Assembly: GCA_945873815.1 (NCBI GenBank)
Contig: CAMCEE010000014.1
Coordinates: 1-55,836 of the forward strand
Length of the DNA stretch: 55,836 bases
Source: an uncultured Caryophanales bacterium
Lineage (GTDB): Bacteria; Bacillota_I; Bacilli_A; RFN20; CAG-449
Reading direction: 5' to 3'
Each line of letters starts with the position of its first letter. The first letter of the stretch is position 1. The translations under genes and the position numbers were made by a program. Below the pieces are notes generated by a model. The model did not search any database. It had not been told where the DNA came from and worked only from the letters and a program-made list of their open reading frames with translations. This document shows, piece after piece, positions 15,151 to 24,058 of the stretch.

Positions 15151-15151
15151 T

Positions 15152-15850
15152 ATGGGTAGAATAAAAGATATTCCTAAAACAGACCAACCTCGAGAAAAAG
15201 CTTTATTTTATGGAATAAATTCATTATCTAACGCGGAATTATTAGCCTTACTAGTTAGTAGTGGAACAAAAAATCATTCAGCGTTAGAAGTGAGTTATGA
15301 GATGTTATCACATTTTAATGGATTAGATGGAATTGTAAATGCATCGATTAATGAATTAACTAAGATAAATGGTATAAATAAAATTAAAGCATTAAAACTA
15401 AAGGCTTCATTCATTTTATATGAAAGAGCAAAGGAAGAAACACATATCGGGAATTTTTCGTTAAAAGGAAGGGAAGAAATCGCTTTATATTTTCATGATA
15501 AATTATATAAGCAAGTTCAAGAAAAAGCTTTTGTTGTGATAGTTGATGGGAAGAATAACGTTAAATCGATTAAAGAAATCTTTAAAGGTAGTACGCATAA
15601 AATGACCATATCACCAAAACTAATTATTAGAGAGGTGATTGAGAAAGGAATAAGATTTTTTCTAATTCATAATCATCCATCTAATATCTGCGAACCAAGC
15701 AATGAAGATATGATTACTACCTCTCAAATTGAAATGATGTCGTATACTTTTGGTTTACAATTGGTGGATCATCTTATCATTACTAAAGATAATTATTATT
15801 CAATAAGCGATAATAAAAGATTCGAATATAAAAATAAGTCCAAAATATAG
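15152..15850 (+). CDS. radC: RadC-like JAB domain protein
   Basis: 232 aa from the ATG at 15152; the open frame extends upstream over the peptide gene in another frame, but homologous sequence begins at MGRIKDIPKTDQPREKALFYG. The N-terminal helix-hairpin-helix region (~1-100) contains LSNAELLALLVSSGTKNHSALEVS and INGINKIKALKLKASF. The C-terminal MPN/JAB domain (~105-232) has the metal motif HNHPSNICEPSNED. Despite the name, its role in DNA repair is unsettled. It has no clear SD and begins 1 nt after the peptide stop, so it is likely coupled to it. Confidence 0.93.
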   Translation: MGRIKDIPKTDQPREKALFYGINSLSNAELLALLVSSGTKNHSALEVSYEMLSHFNGLDGIVNASINELTKINGINKIKALKLKASFILYERAKEETHIGNFSLKGREEIALYFHDKLYKQVQEKAFVVIVDGKNNVKSIKEIFKGSTHKMTISPKLIIREVIEKGIRFFLIHNHPSNICEPSNEDMITTSQIEMMSYTFGLQLVDHLIITKDNYYSISDNKRFEYKNKSKI

Positions 15851-15860
15851 GACTTATTTT
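15831..15860. terminator. bidirectional terminator shared by convergent genes
   Basis: A perfect 11-bp stem (15831-15841 with 15850-15860) with an 8-nt loop. The stop codon of radC (15848-15850) and that of the - strand gene (15854-15856) both lie inside it. The A-rich and T-rich ends give T runs in both directions. Confidence 0.75.
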
Positions 15861-16627
15861 GCTTTTATTGTATCGTTTTCTTTCGTTTCATAATTACGTA
15901 TTATCGCGTCTATATCTTCGTCTGCATCTTGGTCGATAAATGCTTGTTTTGAATAGACATTATACGTTTCTTGACCAATTTGTTGAATTAGTTTTAAAAT
16001 AATTTGTTTTGTAATTAAATTTATGCTTGGGTTGATAATTAATTTTTTGACCCAAACTACGGGATTAATTGCATTTAACACCGTATATGCGCCTGATACA
16101 ATTTTACTTACTCCTGATTTTTGAATTCCTTTAACCACTTTATTGTTTTCTACAGTATTTTTTGCATTTATTAACTTGATGATAGTAGAAATTTTAACTT
16201 TTTGTAATGGTTTGAAACCTCTATTATCGAGAAGTTCTTCAATTTTATTGACTATATAACGATCGAGAATAATGATTTCTTCAAGTGTTAATTCTGCGAT
16301 TGGTTCGATAGAATCAGGATAGAATTTCTTAGCGATTGATTTGATTAATTTTATTATTATGTCTCTAATAAAGTCAAACTTAATTGCTTTTTCTTCTGCT
16401 TTTTTTTCTAAGAATTCTTTTTGTGCTTTTTGTATTTCAAATTTGATTTCATCATAAGGAACAGTAGAGTTAACATCTTTTAATGTAAATCTCTTATCAC
16501 TCATTTTATTTATTGTGATTAATGTGTAAATTAAAACAAACAATATGATGCCAAGAACCATACCGACTATAAGACTAACTAGAGTCGCCCAATTTATCGA
16601 AAATTCACTTTTTAATAATACTTGCAT
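15854..16627 (-). CDS. membrane-anchored helical protein of unknown function
   Basis: 257 aa, not recognised. One N-terminal transmembrane helix (about 15-38) is followed by a charged, helix-rich cytoplasmic domain: Lys/Glu-rich coiled-coil-like segments (~60-85) and a moderately hydrophobic region around 175-215 (SGAYTVLNAINPVVWVKKLI) that resembles the amphipathic part of DUF697/YcjF-like proteins, a weak comparison. SD CGAGGAAA precedes the ATG. The only - strand protein gene besides rpsT and the first gene of the window. Confidence 0.7.
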   Translation of the reverse strand: MQVLLKSEFSINWATLVSLIVGMVLGIILFVLIYTLITINKMSDKRFTLKDVNSTVPYDEIKFEIQKAQKEFLEKKAEEKAIKFDFIRDIIIKLIKSIAKKFYPDSIEPIAELTLEEIIILDRYIVNKIEELLDNRGFKPLQKVKISTIIKLINAKNTVENNKVVKGIQKSGVSKIVSGAYTVLNAINPVVWVKKLIINPSINLITKQIILKLIQQIGQETYNVYSKQAFIDQDADEDIDAIIRNYETKENDTIKAK

Positions 16628-16642
16628 ATTTTCCTCGAATCA

Positions 16643-16651
16643 ATTATAACA
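16643..16651 (-). promoter_or_regulatory. extended -10 element for the gene at 15854-16627
   Basis: On the - strand TGTTATAAT, identical to the greA and ftsK elements, 16 nt before the coding start; no good -35. Confidence 0.5.
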
Positions 16652-16781
16652 TCAATATCATTTTCTTGTTATAAAAATGAAAATAATAGAACAAGAAATA
16701 ATTGGAAAATAGCATATATTATTAAAATAATATACCATTTCAAATGAAATTGATTATAATTAATAAGTTAGGAGATTTTGT

Positions 16782-18488
16782 ATGAAAGCAAGTAGAATGT
16801 TAATCGCAACCCTCAAAGAAACACCAAATGAGGCAGTAATATCATCACATGTTCTTCTTCTAAGAGCAGGTATGATTAGAAAATTAGTCGCAGGAGTTTA
16901 CAATTATCTCCCGCTTGGGTTACGTGTATTAAATAAAGTAGAAAAGATTGTTAGAGAAGAAATGGATAATAGTGGCGCCCTTGAAATCCTTTCTAGTGCG
17001 GTTCAACCTAAAGAATTATGGGAAGAATCCGGCAGATGGTATAAATATGGACCAGAACTAATGAGATTCAAGGATCGTCATGATCGTGAATTCTGCTTAG
17101 GACCTACACACGAAGAAATTTTTACTGATTTAGTTAGAAGTGAAGTTAAATCAAAAAAATCATTTCCAATTAATATTTATCAAATTCAAACTAAATATCG
17201 TGATGAATTTAGACCAAGATTTGGCCTTATGAGATCTCGTGAATTCATTATGAAAGATGCATATTCGTTCGATTTAAGTAAAAAGGGATTAGATGAATCA
17301 TACAAAAATATGTATGATACATATTGTAGGATTTTTGATCGTTTCCATTTAAATTATAAGATTGTTCTTGCAGATACAGGAGCAATTGGAGGAACAGGTT
17401 CTCATCAATTTATGGCACTTTCTGAAGTCGGTGAATCCGATATTATCTATTGTGATTGTGGATATGCTGCAGATCAAGAAAAAGCTGAATCAAAATGCGA
17501 TGCTTATAAATCAAATGAAGAAATGAAAGAAATTGAAGAGATTTCAACTCCAAATCAAAAAACGATTGAAGAAGTAAGCTCGTTTTTAGGAGTCGATCCA
17601 AAAGATGTTGTCAAATCTATTGTATATCGTGATTTAGCTCATAATACATTAGTTTTAGTAATGGTTAGAGGCGATAGAGAAGTTAATGAAATTAAAGTAG
17701 TTAATGAATTAAATATCGCTGAGCATGAATTAGTTCTATCGAGTAACGAAGATATCATTTCACTTGGAACAATTGAAGGTTTTGTTGGACCTTGTAATAT
17801 AAATAATGCAGTTATCCTAGTTGATGAAGAAGTTTCGTTAATGAAGAATATCGTCGTAGGAGCAAACAAGAAGGATTTCCATTTGAAAAATGTCAACTTT
17901 GGACGTGATTTTACAGGCAAGGTTGCTCAATTTAGAAAAACTGAAAGTGGAGATATATGCCCAGTTTGTGGTAAGTTATTAAAGAAAGAAAGAGGAATTG
18001 AAGTAGGTCAAATCTTCAAACTTGGAACTAAATATTCTGAACCAATGAAATGCACTTATCAAGATGATAATGGACAAATTAAACCATTAGTTATGGGATG
18101 TTATGGAATTGGAATTACAAGAACTATGTCTTCTATTATCGAACAATATCATGATGAATTTGGAATTAAGTGGCCATTGAATGTTGCACCATATCATGCA
18201 GTAATTGTTCCTATAGCATATCACGATGAAGCACAAAAACTTCTTGCTGAAACAATCTATGATAAATTAATAAAAAATGGTGTTGAAGTTGTTTTAGATG
18301 ATCGAGATGAAAGACCAGGCTTTAAATTTAAAGATTGGGAACTAATCGGAATTCCATATATCGTTACAGTAAATAAAAAAGCAAACGAAAATGTTGTTGA
18401 ATTTAAAACTCGTTCAACGATGGTAAAAGAAGAAATCAGCGTAGATGAAGCAATTGAAAGAATCATCTCTGCAGTGAAAGCTTTATAA
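16782..18488 (+). CDS. proS: prolyl-tRNA synthetase
   Basis: 568 aa, the bacterial long form. Class II motifs are present: motif 1 around YNYLPLGLRVLNKVEKIVREEMD, motif 2 around YRDEFRPRFGLMRSREFIMKDAYSFD and motif 3 in GCYGIGITRTMSSIIEQ. The Ala-editing insertion (~220-390) contains VDPKDVVKSIVYR, so it hydrolyses Ala-tRNA-Pro in cis. The anticodon-binding domain is C-terminal (~470-568). SD TTAGGAG is 8 nt before the ATG, and a TATAAT (16755-16760) is the probable -10. Confidence 0.98.
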   Translation: MKASRMLIATLKETPNEAVISSHVLLLRAGMIRKLVAGVYNYLPLGLRVLNKVEKIVREEMDNSGALEILSSAVQPKELWEESGRWYKYGPELMRFKDRHDREFCLGPTHEEIFTDLVRSEVKSKKSFPINIYQIQTKYRDEFRPRFGLMRSREFIMKDAYSFDLSKKGLDESYKNMYDTYCRIFDRFHLNYKIVLADTGAIGGTGSHQFMALSEVGESDIIYCDCGYAADQEKAESKCDAYKSNEEMKEIEEISTPNQKTIEEVSSFLGVDPKDVVKSIVYRDLAHNTLVLVMVRGDREVNEIKVVNELNIAEHELVLSSNEDIISLGTIEGFVGPCNINNAVILVDEEVSLMKNIVVGANKKDFHLKNVNFGRDFTGKVAQFRKTESGDICPVCGKLLKKERGIEVGQIFKLGTKYSEPMKCTYQDDNGQIKPLVMGCYGIGITRTMSSIIEQYHDEFGIKWPLNVAPYHAVIVPIAYHDEAQKLLAETIYDKLIKNGVEVVLDDRDERPGFKFKDWELIGIPYIVTVNKKANENVVEFKTRSTMVKEEISVDEAIERIISAVKAL

Positions 18489-18502
18489 TATTAATATTAA
18501 AT

Positions 18503-18547
18503 TCTCTAGAAATAAGTAAATTTCCTTATCTTCTAGAGATTTTTTTT
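18503..18547 (+). terminator. terminator of proS
   Basis: TCTCTAGAA-ATAAG (from 18503) pairs with CTTAT-C-TTCTAGAGA (ending 18539), one bulged base, then eight Ts. Confidence 0.85.
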
Positions 18548-18599
18548 CTCTGTTTATTATGAAAATTATATATTTTTTATTTTTCTAACTAGATTATTA

Positions 18600-18640
18600 T
18601 ATAATCTTGAGATATTATAAGTGTATAGGGTTAAGGGGGA
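18600..18640 (+). promoter_or_regulatory. probable -10 box and SD of the EAL gene
   Basis: TATAAT at 18600-18605 would start transcription near 18612. AAGGGGGA at 18633-18640 is a strong SD, but the codon at SD distance is ATT (18648), not ATG, GTG or TTG. Confidence 0.45.
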
Positions 18641-21374
18641 AAATTCTATTAATATTTCAAAATACATTGAGGAAGCAAAGAATATTCCGGGAAATGTAGT
18701 ACTTTTTAAAGTAAACAATAACGCTCAGGATAGTGCAATTTTATATACCTCTAATGGATTAAACGATATATTTGATTATTCAAATCAGGAATTCAAGAAA
18801 TTGATTAATGAGAATAATGCTGTTAAAGCATTTTTTGATAGATTAAGGATGAGTACTGATAGATTTTTTAGACATGTCTATTTCGCAAATGAAGAAAAGC
18901 ATTCATATCATATTAAAACAAATAATGGATATGTATGGATTAGTACGATTTCTAAAACAATTGATTATATAGACGGGTATGATATTGTCTTAAGCTGTAT
19001 TTTTGAAACCTCACATGAAACTTTAGGCTATGAAGCTCTCATTGAAGATAAAGAAACAATGTATATCGTATATGCTTTAGATACGAAAAACATTCTATAT
19101 TTTGCTGATACAATTTCTATTGTTGAGGATTCCTTGCATATTGATTTTAATAAATATAAGATTCATGAACTATTTAAATGTAATTCATATGATGATTTTG
19201 TTGAACAATATATCAAGAATGATCGATTAATCGAATATAAGAATCATTTTTACAAATTAAAAATAAAGAGCATATTTTGGAGAGAAATTCCTTCGGAAGT
19301 TATTGTTGTTGACGATATAACTGATGTTGTTTTACAAACTAGAGAAATTGAAGAATCATATAAAAAAAGAATAAAAAGTATTATGTCAAATTCAAAAAAA
19401 GGATCGTATGTATCTACTATTGATTTAACATCAAATACAATAATCGATTATAATACTGAACTCCTTAATACATTTATTAAAACTGCAGATGATGTAATTG
19501 GAGAAGTAGTACTTCATATTGGTCATATCGATTTAAAAAAGAATGTACCACTAGATAGAGAAACGTTAATTAAAATGTTTTCATATGGTAAAACATATTT
19601 TACTTATCCGATAAAGAATCGAATGGATGGGCTTATCAAGGTTGAAAACATAATTATTCAATTAGTTGAAAACCCGACTAGTAGTCACATAGAAGCATAT
19701 ATCTACATCAATGATGCGACAGATGAATCAATTGATTCTGCATTAAATCACATTATTATTAATGATAGACATAGTGTTTTAGGAATTATATCTCCTGATT
19801 TAAATAGAATGTACATCCATCGCATGAATAAAAAATATGGAGTATATTTAGGACAAAAGGAATACGATTATCTAGAAGGAATGAATATTATTTCTAGCGC
19901 TTTCTTTGATTCTCATCAAGACGAATTGATGATGTCTTCTCTTTCCTTATCTTCTATTGTAAATAAACTATCAATCATTGGAAATAAATTTTCCTTTGTT
20001 GTTAAGATAAAAAAAGAACATTCAAAAACTGGTAATGATACCTTCTTGAAATTCTCATATTATTATATTGGAGAAGATAAAGATGCTATTCTTTTTACAA
20101 TTGAAGACTTGACTTCTGATTTTGAGAAAGATCCTATTACGAATTCATTGAATCGTAATGGATTTGAAAAAGAATTGAATCGTTTATTATCTAACGAACG
20201 TTTTATTAGAACCAATTATGCTTTATTGTATTTCAATATTTCTGGATTTAAAGCTTTCAATGAACAATATGGTCATTCACTAGGTGATGAATTATTAAGA
20301 GATGTTCTTATCCTTTTATCAAGTTCTGAATTAGAACCGGTTTTATCTAGTAGATTTGATTCAGATAATTTTGTTCTATTGCTTCATAAACAACATGTAA
20401 ATATGGAATATATAAAATCTTTATCAAAAAGAATCGATAATAAGAAATATGGAGAAATCAATTTGAGATGTGGAATTTATTATCTATCCGAGGATAAATC
20501 AATCGATATATCTTCAATGTATGATCGAGCAAAGCTTGCTTCTGAGTTGATATATTTAGATAAAGTAAATAACGTTATTGAATTTAACGAGGATATGGCT
20601 GATCGATATATTGATAATAATGCAGTTATCTCGAATTTTAATGAAGCTTTAAAAAATAATGAGTTCGTCGTATATTATCAACCAATAGTTGATGCTAAGA
20701 CTAAGGAAATCAACTCTGCCGAAGCATTAATAAGATGGAAGAAAAATGATGGAACGATTATTCCACCTGGACATTTCATTCCTTTACTTGAAGAATCTGG
20801 TTATATTGCAAAACTTGATCAATATGTAATCGATTCTACTACAAATTTTATCAAACGTCGACTAAATGAAAATAAACATATTATTCCAATTTCTATTAAT
20901 TTATCAAGGAAAGATTTTTCTTCATCACATAATATTGATTTACTCATTAATAAATTTACTGTTAATAATCCTTGTAAATATTTACGAATTGAATTAACTG
21001 AATCCGATTATACAAATATCGAGAATAATGCAAAAGGCTTCTTTAGTACTATTAGAGAACATGGTGGAGTGATACTACTTGACGATTTTGGTTCTGGATT
21101 ATCAACTTTTTCAACTTTAAGAGATTACGAATTTGATATCATTAAACTTGATAGAGGATTTGTTTGTCGAATTGGTGACTCGGAAAAGAACGAAAAGATT
21201 ATTACTTCCTTATTAGATATGGCGAAAAAGATGGGTTTAAAAGTCATCGCGGAAGGAGTAGAAACAAAAGAACAAGTGGAATTACTAAAGGAGAATAATT
21301 GCGATTATTTTCAAGGCTTTTATTTTTATAAACCTATTCCAGAAGAGGAATTCATTAAATTATTAGATAAATAG
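18621..21374 (+). CDS. c-di-GMP phosphodiesterase with degenerate GGDEF domain and EAL domain
   Basis: 917 aa counted from the GTG at 18621; 908 aa if translation begins at the ATT at 18648, which has the better SD. A long N-terminal region (~1-490) without transmembrane helices probably holds divergent PAS-like sensory modules. A GGDEF domain (~500-650) follows, with its signature changed to DSDNF (580-584), so it should not make c-di-GMP. The EAL domain (~665-917) looks active: EALIRW (701), NLSRKDF, RIELTESDY, LLDDFGSGLSTF, IIKLDRGF and VIAEGVETKEQ. It would hydrolyse c-di-GMP to pGpG. The Sel1 gene follows within a few bases to 22 nt, suggesting a joint function. Confidence 0.92.
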   Translation: MYRVKGENSINISKYIEEAKNIPGNVVLFKVNNNAQDSAILYTSNGLNDIFDYSNQEFKKLINENNAVKAFFDRLRMSTDRFFRHVYFANEEKHSYHIKTNNGYVWISTISKTIDYIDGYDIVLSCIFETSHETLGYEALIEDKETMYIVYALDTKNILYFADTISIVEDSLHIDFNKYKIHELFKCNSYDDFVEQYIKNDRLIEYKNHFYKLKIKSIFWREIPSEVIVVDDITDVVLQTREIEESYKKRIKSIMSNSKKGSYVSTIDLTSNTIIDYNTELLNTFIKTADDVIGEVVLHIGHIDLKKNVPLDRETLIKMFSYGKTYFTYPIKNRMDGLIKVENIIIQLVENPTSSHIEAYIYINDATDESIDSALNHIIINDRHSVLGIISPDLNRMYIHRMNKKYGVYLGQKEYDYLEGMNIISSAFFDSHQDELMMSSLSLSSIVNKLSIIGNKFSFVVKIKKEHSKTGNDTFLKFSYYYIGEDKDAILFTIEDLTSDFEKDPITNSLNRNGFEKELNRLLSNERFIRTNYALLYFNISGFKAFNEQYGHSLGDELLRDVLILLSSSELEPVLSSRFDSDNFVLLLHKQHVNMEYIKSLSKRIDNKKYGEINLRCGIYYLSEDKSIDISSMYDRAKLASELIYLDKVNNVIEFNEDMADRYIDNNAVISNFNEALKNNEFVVYYQPIVDAKTKEINSAEALIRWKKNDGTIIPPGHFIPLLEESGYIAKLDQYVIDSTTNFIKRRLNENKHIIPISINLSRKDFSSSHNIDLLINKFTVNNPCKYLRIELTESDYTNIENNAKGFFSTIREHGGVILLDDFGSGLSTFSTLRDYEFDIIKLDRGFVCRIGDSEKNEKIITSLLDMAKKMGLKVIAEGVETKEQVELLKENNCDYFQGFYFYKPIPEEEFIKLLDK

Positions 21375-21396
21375 TTCTATGGCGTTAGGTGTTAAT

Positions 21397-24006
21397 ATGA
21401 TAGATTTGGATTTAGTAGAAAAGTATTTAAAATGTAAAGACTTTGATGGCTTATCCTCTTTCTTAGATGAAATAGAGGAGAGTAATCTTTCTAATGGAAG
21501 TCTATATTTTTATCGAACATTTATTGATTTAAAAATATCTTCTTTTAATGAATTGATTGATAAGGAATTAGAGGCCTTCACATCTTTAAATTTTCATAAA
21601 GCATTGAAATATATGAATGAAGATGCTTTAAAAGCCTATAATATTATTCAAAATCACGCGATTGCAAAGGATTATTTTTTAAAAGGAAATGATAAAGAGG
21701 GCTTTCGAATCTTATCCTTATCTCTATTATATAAATACCCACGTGATTTATATGAAATAGGTATTTGTTATAAAGAAGGTAAAGGAACAGAAATAAATGA
21801 ACAAAAAGCATTTGAACTTTTTTTAGATTCTAGTGAAAGTGGTTACCGCTTATCCATTTATGAAGTGGCATTTTCTTATCTTCTTGGAAAAGGTACAACA
21901 AAAGATTATGGAAAAGCTTTAGAATATTTGAATAAGTTGCCTCATAAAACCGATCAACTAGTTGAATTTAATCTTGGGGAAATCTATTATTATGGACTTA
22001 ACGGAGAAAAGGATTATTTGAAGGCAATTGAGCATTATTCTTTTGTTTGTTCTAATGATTATCCTCTTGCTTATAATCATTTAGGTCATATTTATAAAGA
22101 AGGTTTAGCTTTAAATAAGGACATAAATAAAGCGATTGAAATGTTTGAAAAATCAAAAAGTGAGGTTGATTCTTTATTTAACCTAGGAGAAATTTATTTT
22201 GAACTTAAGGATTATGGAAAAGCACTTAAATTCTATCTTCTTGCAAGTGAAATGAATCATTCTATTGCTTCATATCAAGCAGGTGAAATGTATTTAAATG
22301 GACAAGGAGACAAGGTAAACTATGATAAATCATTTTTCTATTTTAACCTTTCTTCTTCCTTAGGTAATTCTAATGCAACGTTTCGTTTAGGAGAATCTTA
22401 TTTTTTAGGTAGGGGATGTCAACTAAATTACGAGCTCGCTTTTAGTTTACTATCTAAATGTGATGATAAAAACTACATGATTAAATATTATTTAGGTGAA
22501 ATGTATCTAAATGGAACAGGAACTAAAAAGGATGAGAATAGAGCTTTTGAATGTTTCATGCATTCAGCAAATTTAGGATGTATAGAAGCAATTAACAAAG
22601 TAGGGGAATGTTACTATTACGGTAAAGGAATAGAAATAGATTTTAAAAAAGCAGTAGAATATTATGAAAAAGTTGCTTCTTTAGGGTATTTAGATGCAAA
22701 GATTAATTTAGGAGATTGTTTCTTCTATGGTAAAGGAGTGGCAAAAGATTATGAAAAAGCGATAGAATATTATCTTTTTGCTGCAGAACATGGAAATGTA
22801 CGTGCACAACATAATCTTGCGTATTGTTATGAGACGGGTGACGGAGCAATATCTTCCTTAAATGAAGCGATTAAATGGTATAGTAAAGCAGCTGAAAACA
22901 ATCATGTTGACTCCATTTATCGTCTTGGTTTAGTCTATAGTAAACTCGATAAAAGAAAAGAAGCATTTAATGCATTTATTAAAGCCTCTTCTTTCAATCA
23001 CATTGATGCTAGTTATTATGTTGGTTTATATTATGAGGAAGATAAGGATTATAAGAATGCTTTTAAATATTATACGATTGCTTCAAATAACAATCATAAG
23101 GAAGCTTTGTATCGTTTAGGTCTTTTATATCATGAAGGAAAAGGAATTGAGGTTAATAATGAAGAAGCATTTAAGTTAATTTTGAATGCTGCTACTTTAG
23201 GTCATATGAAGGCGGAACGATTAGTAGGAGATTTTTATTATCATGGCATTGGAGTAGAAAAAGATTTAGCTAAATCATTTATTTGGTATTCTAAGGTCGC
23301 AGAAGATGGAGATAGTGAAGTACAATGTCATCTTGGTGAATGCTATTATTACGGTAAGGGAGTTACGAAAGATTATAACATTGCAATTGATTGGTATACA
23401 AAGGCGGCAAAACAAGGAAACCTATCTGCACAAGCGTTTTTAGCTGAATGTTATTTCTATGGAAGAGGAGTGGAAAAAGATTATACAAAGGCAATCGAAA
23501 TGTATAAGAAAATCGCTTCTTTAGGAGATCCGATTGCACAATATAATCTAGGTGTTTCTTTCGAATTAGGTGAAGGAAATGAAAATAACTTTGAAGAAGC
23601 TTTCAAATGGTATATGAAAGCGGCAGAACAAGGATATGCAAACGCTCAAAATAGTGTAGGTGAATGCTACTTCTATGGAACAGGAGTTGAAGAGAATTTC
23701 ATTGAAGCCTTCAAATGGTATATGAAAGCTGGTTTGCAAAACCATCCTAAAGCACAGAATAATATCGGATATTGTTATGAAAATGGTCAAGGAGTCGATA
23801 TGGATGACAAAAAAGCATTTGAATGGTATTTAAAATCTGCGATGCTTGATTTCCCTGAAGCACAATTTAATGTAGGAGAATGTTATCGTAATGGAACTGG
23901 AGTCGATGTAGATATCGATAAGGCAATAGAATGGTATACAAAATCGGCAGATCAAGGGTATTCCTGGGCTCAAGGTCAATTAAGAGCGTTAAATAAAATG
24001 AAATAA
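21397..24006 (+). CDS. Sel1-like repeat protein with about 21 repeats
   Basis: 869 aa from the ATG at 21397, preceded by TTAGGTG; an ATG at 21379 is in frame but lies before the SD. No signal peptide or membrane helix is seen, so it is probably cytoplasmic. After an N-terminal helical cap (~1-110) come about 21 repeats of 32-37 residues with the Sel1 pattern A..LG.CYYYGKGV.KDY.KAI.WY.KAA..G, nearly to the C-terminus. Such arrays form a curved solenoid that scaffolds protein complexes. It sits in one operon with the EAL protein, so it may assemble that enzyme or its effector. Partners unknown. Confidence 0.9.
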   Translation: MIDLDLVEKYLKCKDFDGLSSFLDEIEESNLSNGSLYFYRTFIDLKISSFNELIDKELEAFTSLNFHKALKYMNEDALKAYNIIQNHAIAKDYFLKGNDKEGFRILSLSLLYKYPRDLYEIGICYKEGKGTEINEQKAFELFLDSSESGYRLSIYEVAFSYLLGKGTTKDYGKALEYLNKLPHKTDQLVEFNLGEIYYYGLNGEKDYLKAIEHYSFVCSNDYPLAYNHLGHIYKEGLALNKDINKAIEMFEKSKSEVDSLFNLGEIYFELKDYGKALKFYLLASEMNHSIASYQAGEMYLNGQGDKVNYDKSFFYFNLSSSLGNSNATFRLGESYFLGRGCQLNYELAFSLLSKCDDKNYMIKYYLGEMYLNGTGTKKDENRAFECFMHSANLGCIEAINKVGECYYYGKGIEIDFKKAVEYYEKVASLGYLDAKINLGDCFFYGKGVAKDYEKAIEYYLFAAEHGNVRAQHNLAYCYETGDGAISSLNEAIKWYSKAAENNHVDSIYRLGLVYSKLDKRKEAFNAFIKASSFNHIDASYYVGLYYEEDKDYKNAFKYYTIASNNNHKEALYRLGLLYHEGKGIEVNNEEAFKLILNAATLGHMKAERLVGDFYYHGIGVEKDLAKSFIWYSKVAEDGDSEVQCHLGECYYYGKGVTKDYNIAIDWYTKAAKQGNLSAQAFLAECYFYGRGVEKDYTKAIEMYKKIASLGDPIAQYNLGVSFELGEGNENNFEEAFKWYMKAAEQGYANAQNSVGECYFYGTGVEENFIEAFKWYMKAGLQNHPKAQNNIGYCYENGQGVDMDDKKAFEWYLKSAMLDFPEAQFNVGECYRNGTGVDVDIDKAIEWYTKSADQGYSWAQGQLRALNKMK

Positions 24007-24058
24007 TGCTTTTAAATGTTATTGATTTTATATAAACTATTTTTGTTGAGGTGAGATG

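Noticed and set aside
15065-15151. N-terminal extension of radC reading back into the peptide gene
   Set aside because: RadC homology starts at 15152, and the extension lies in a different frame over the better-supported peptide gene.
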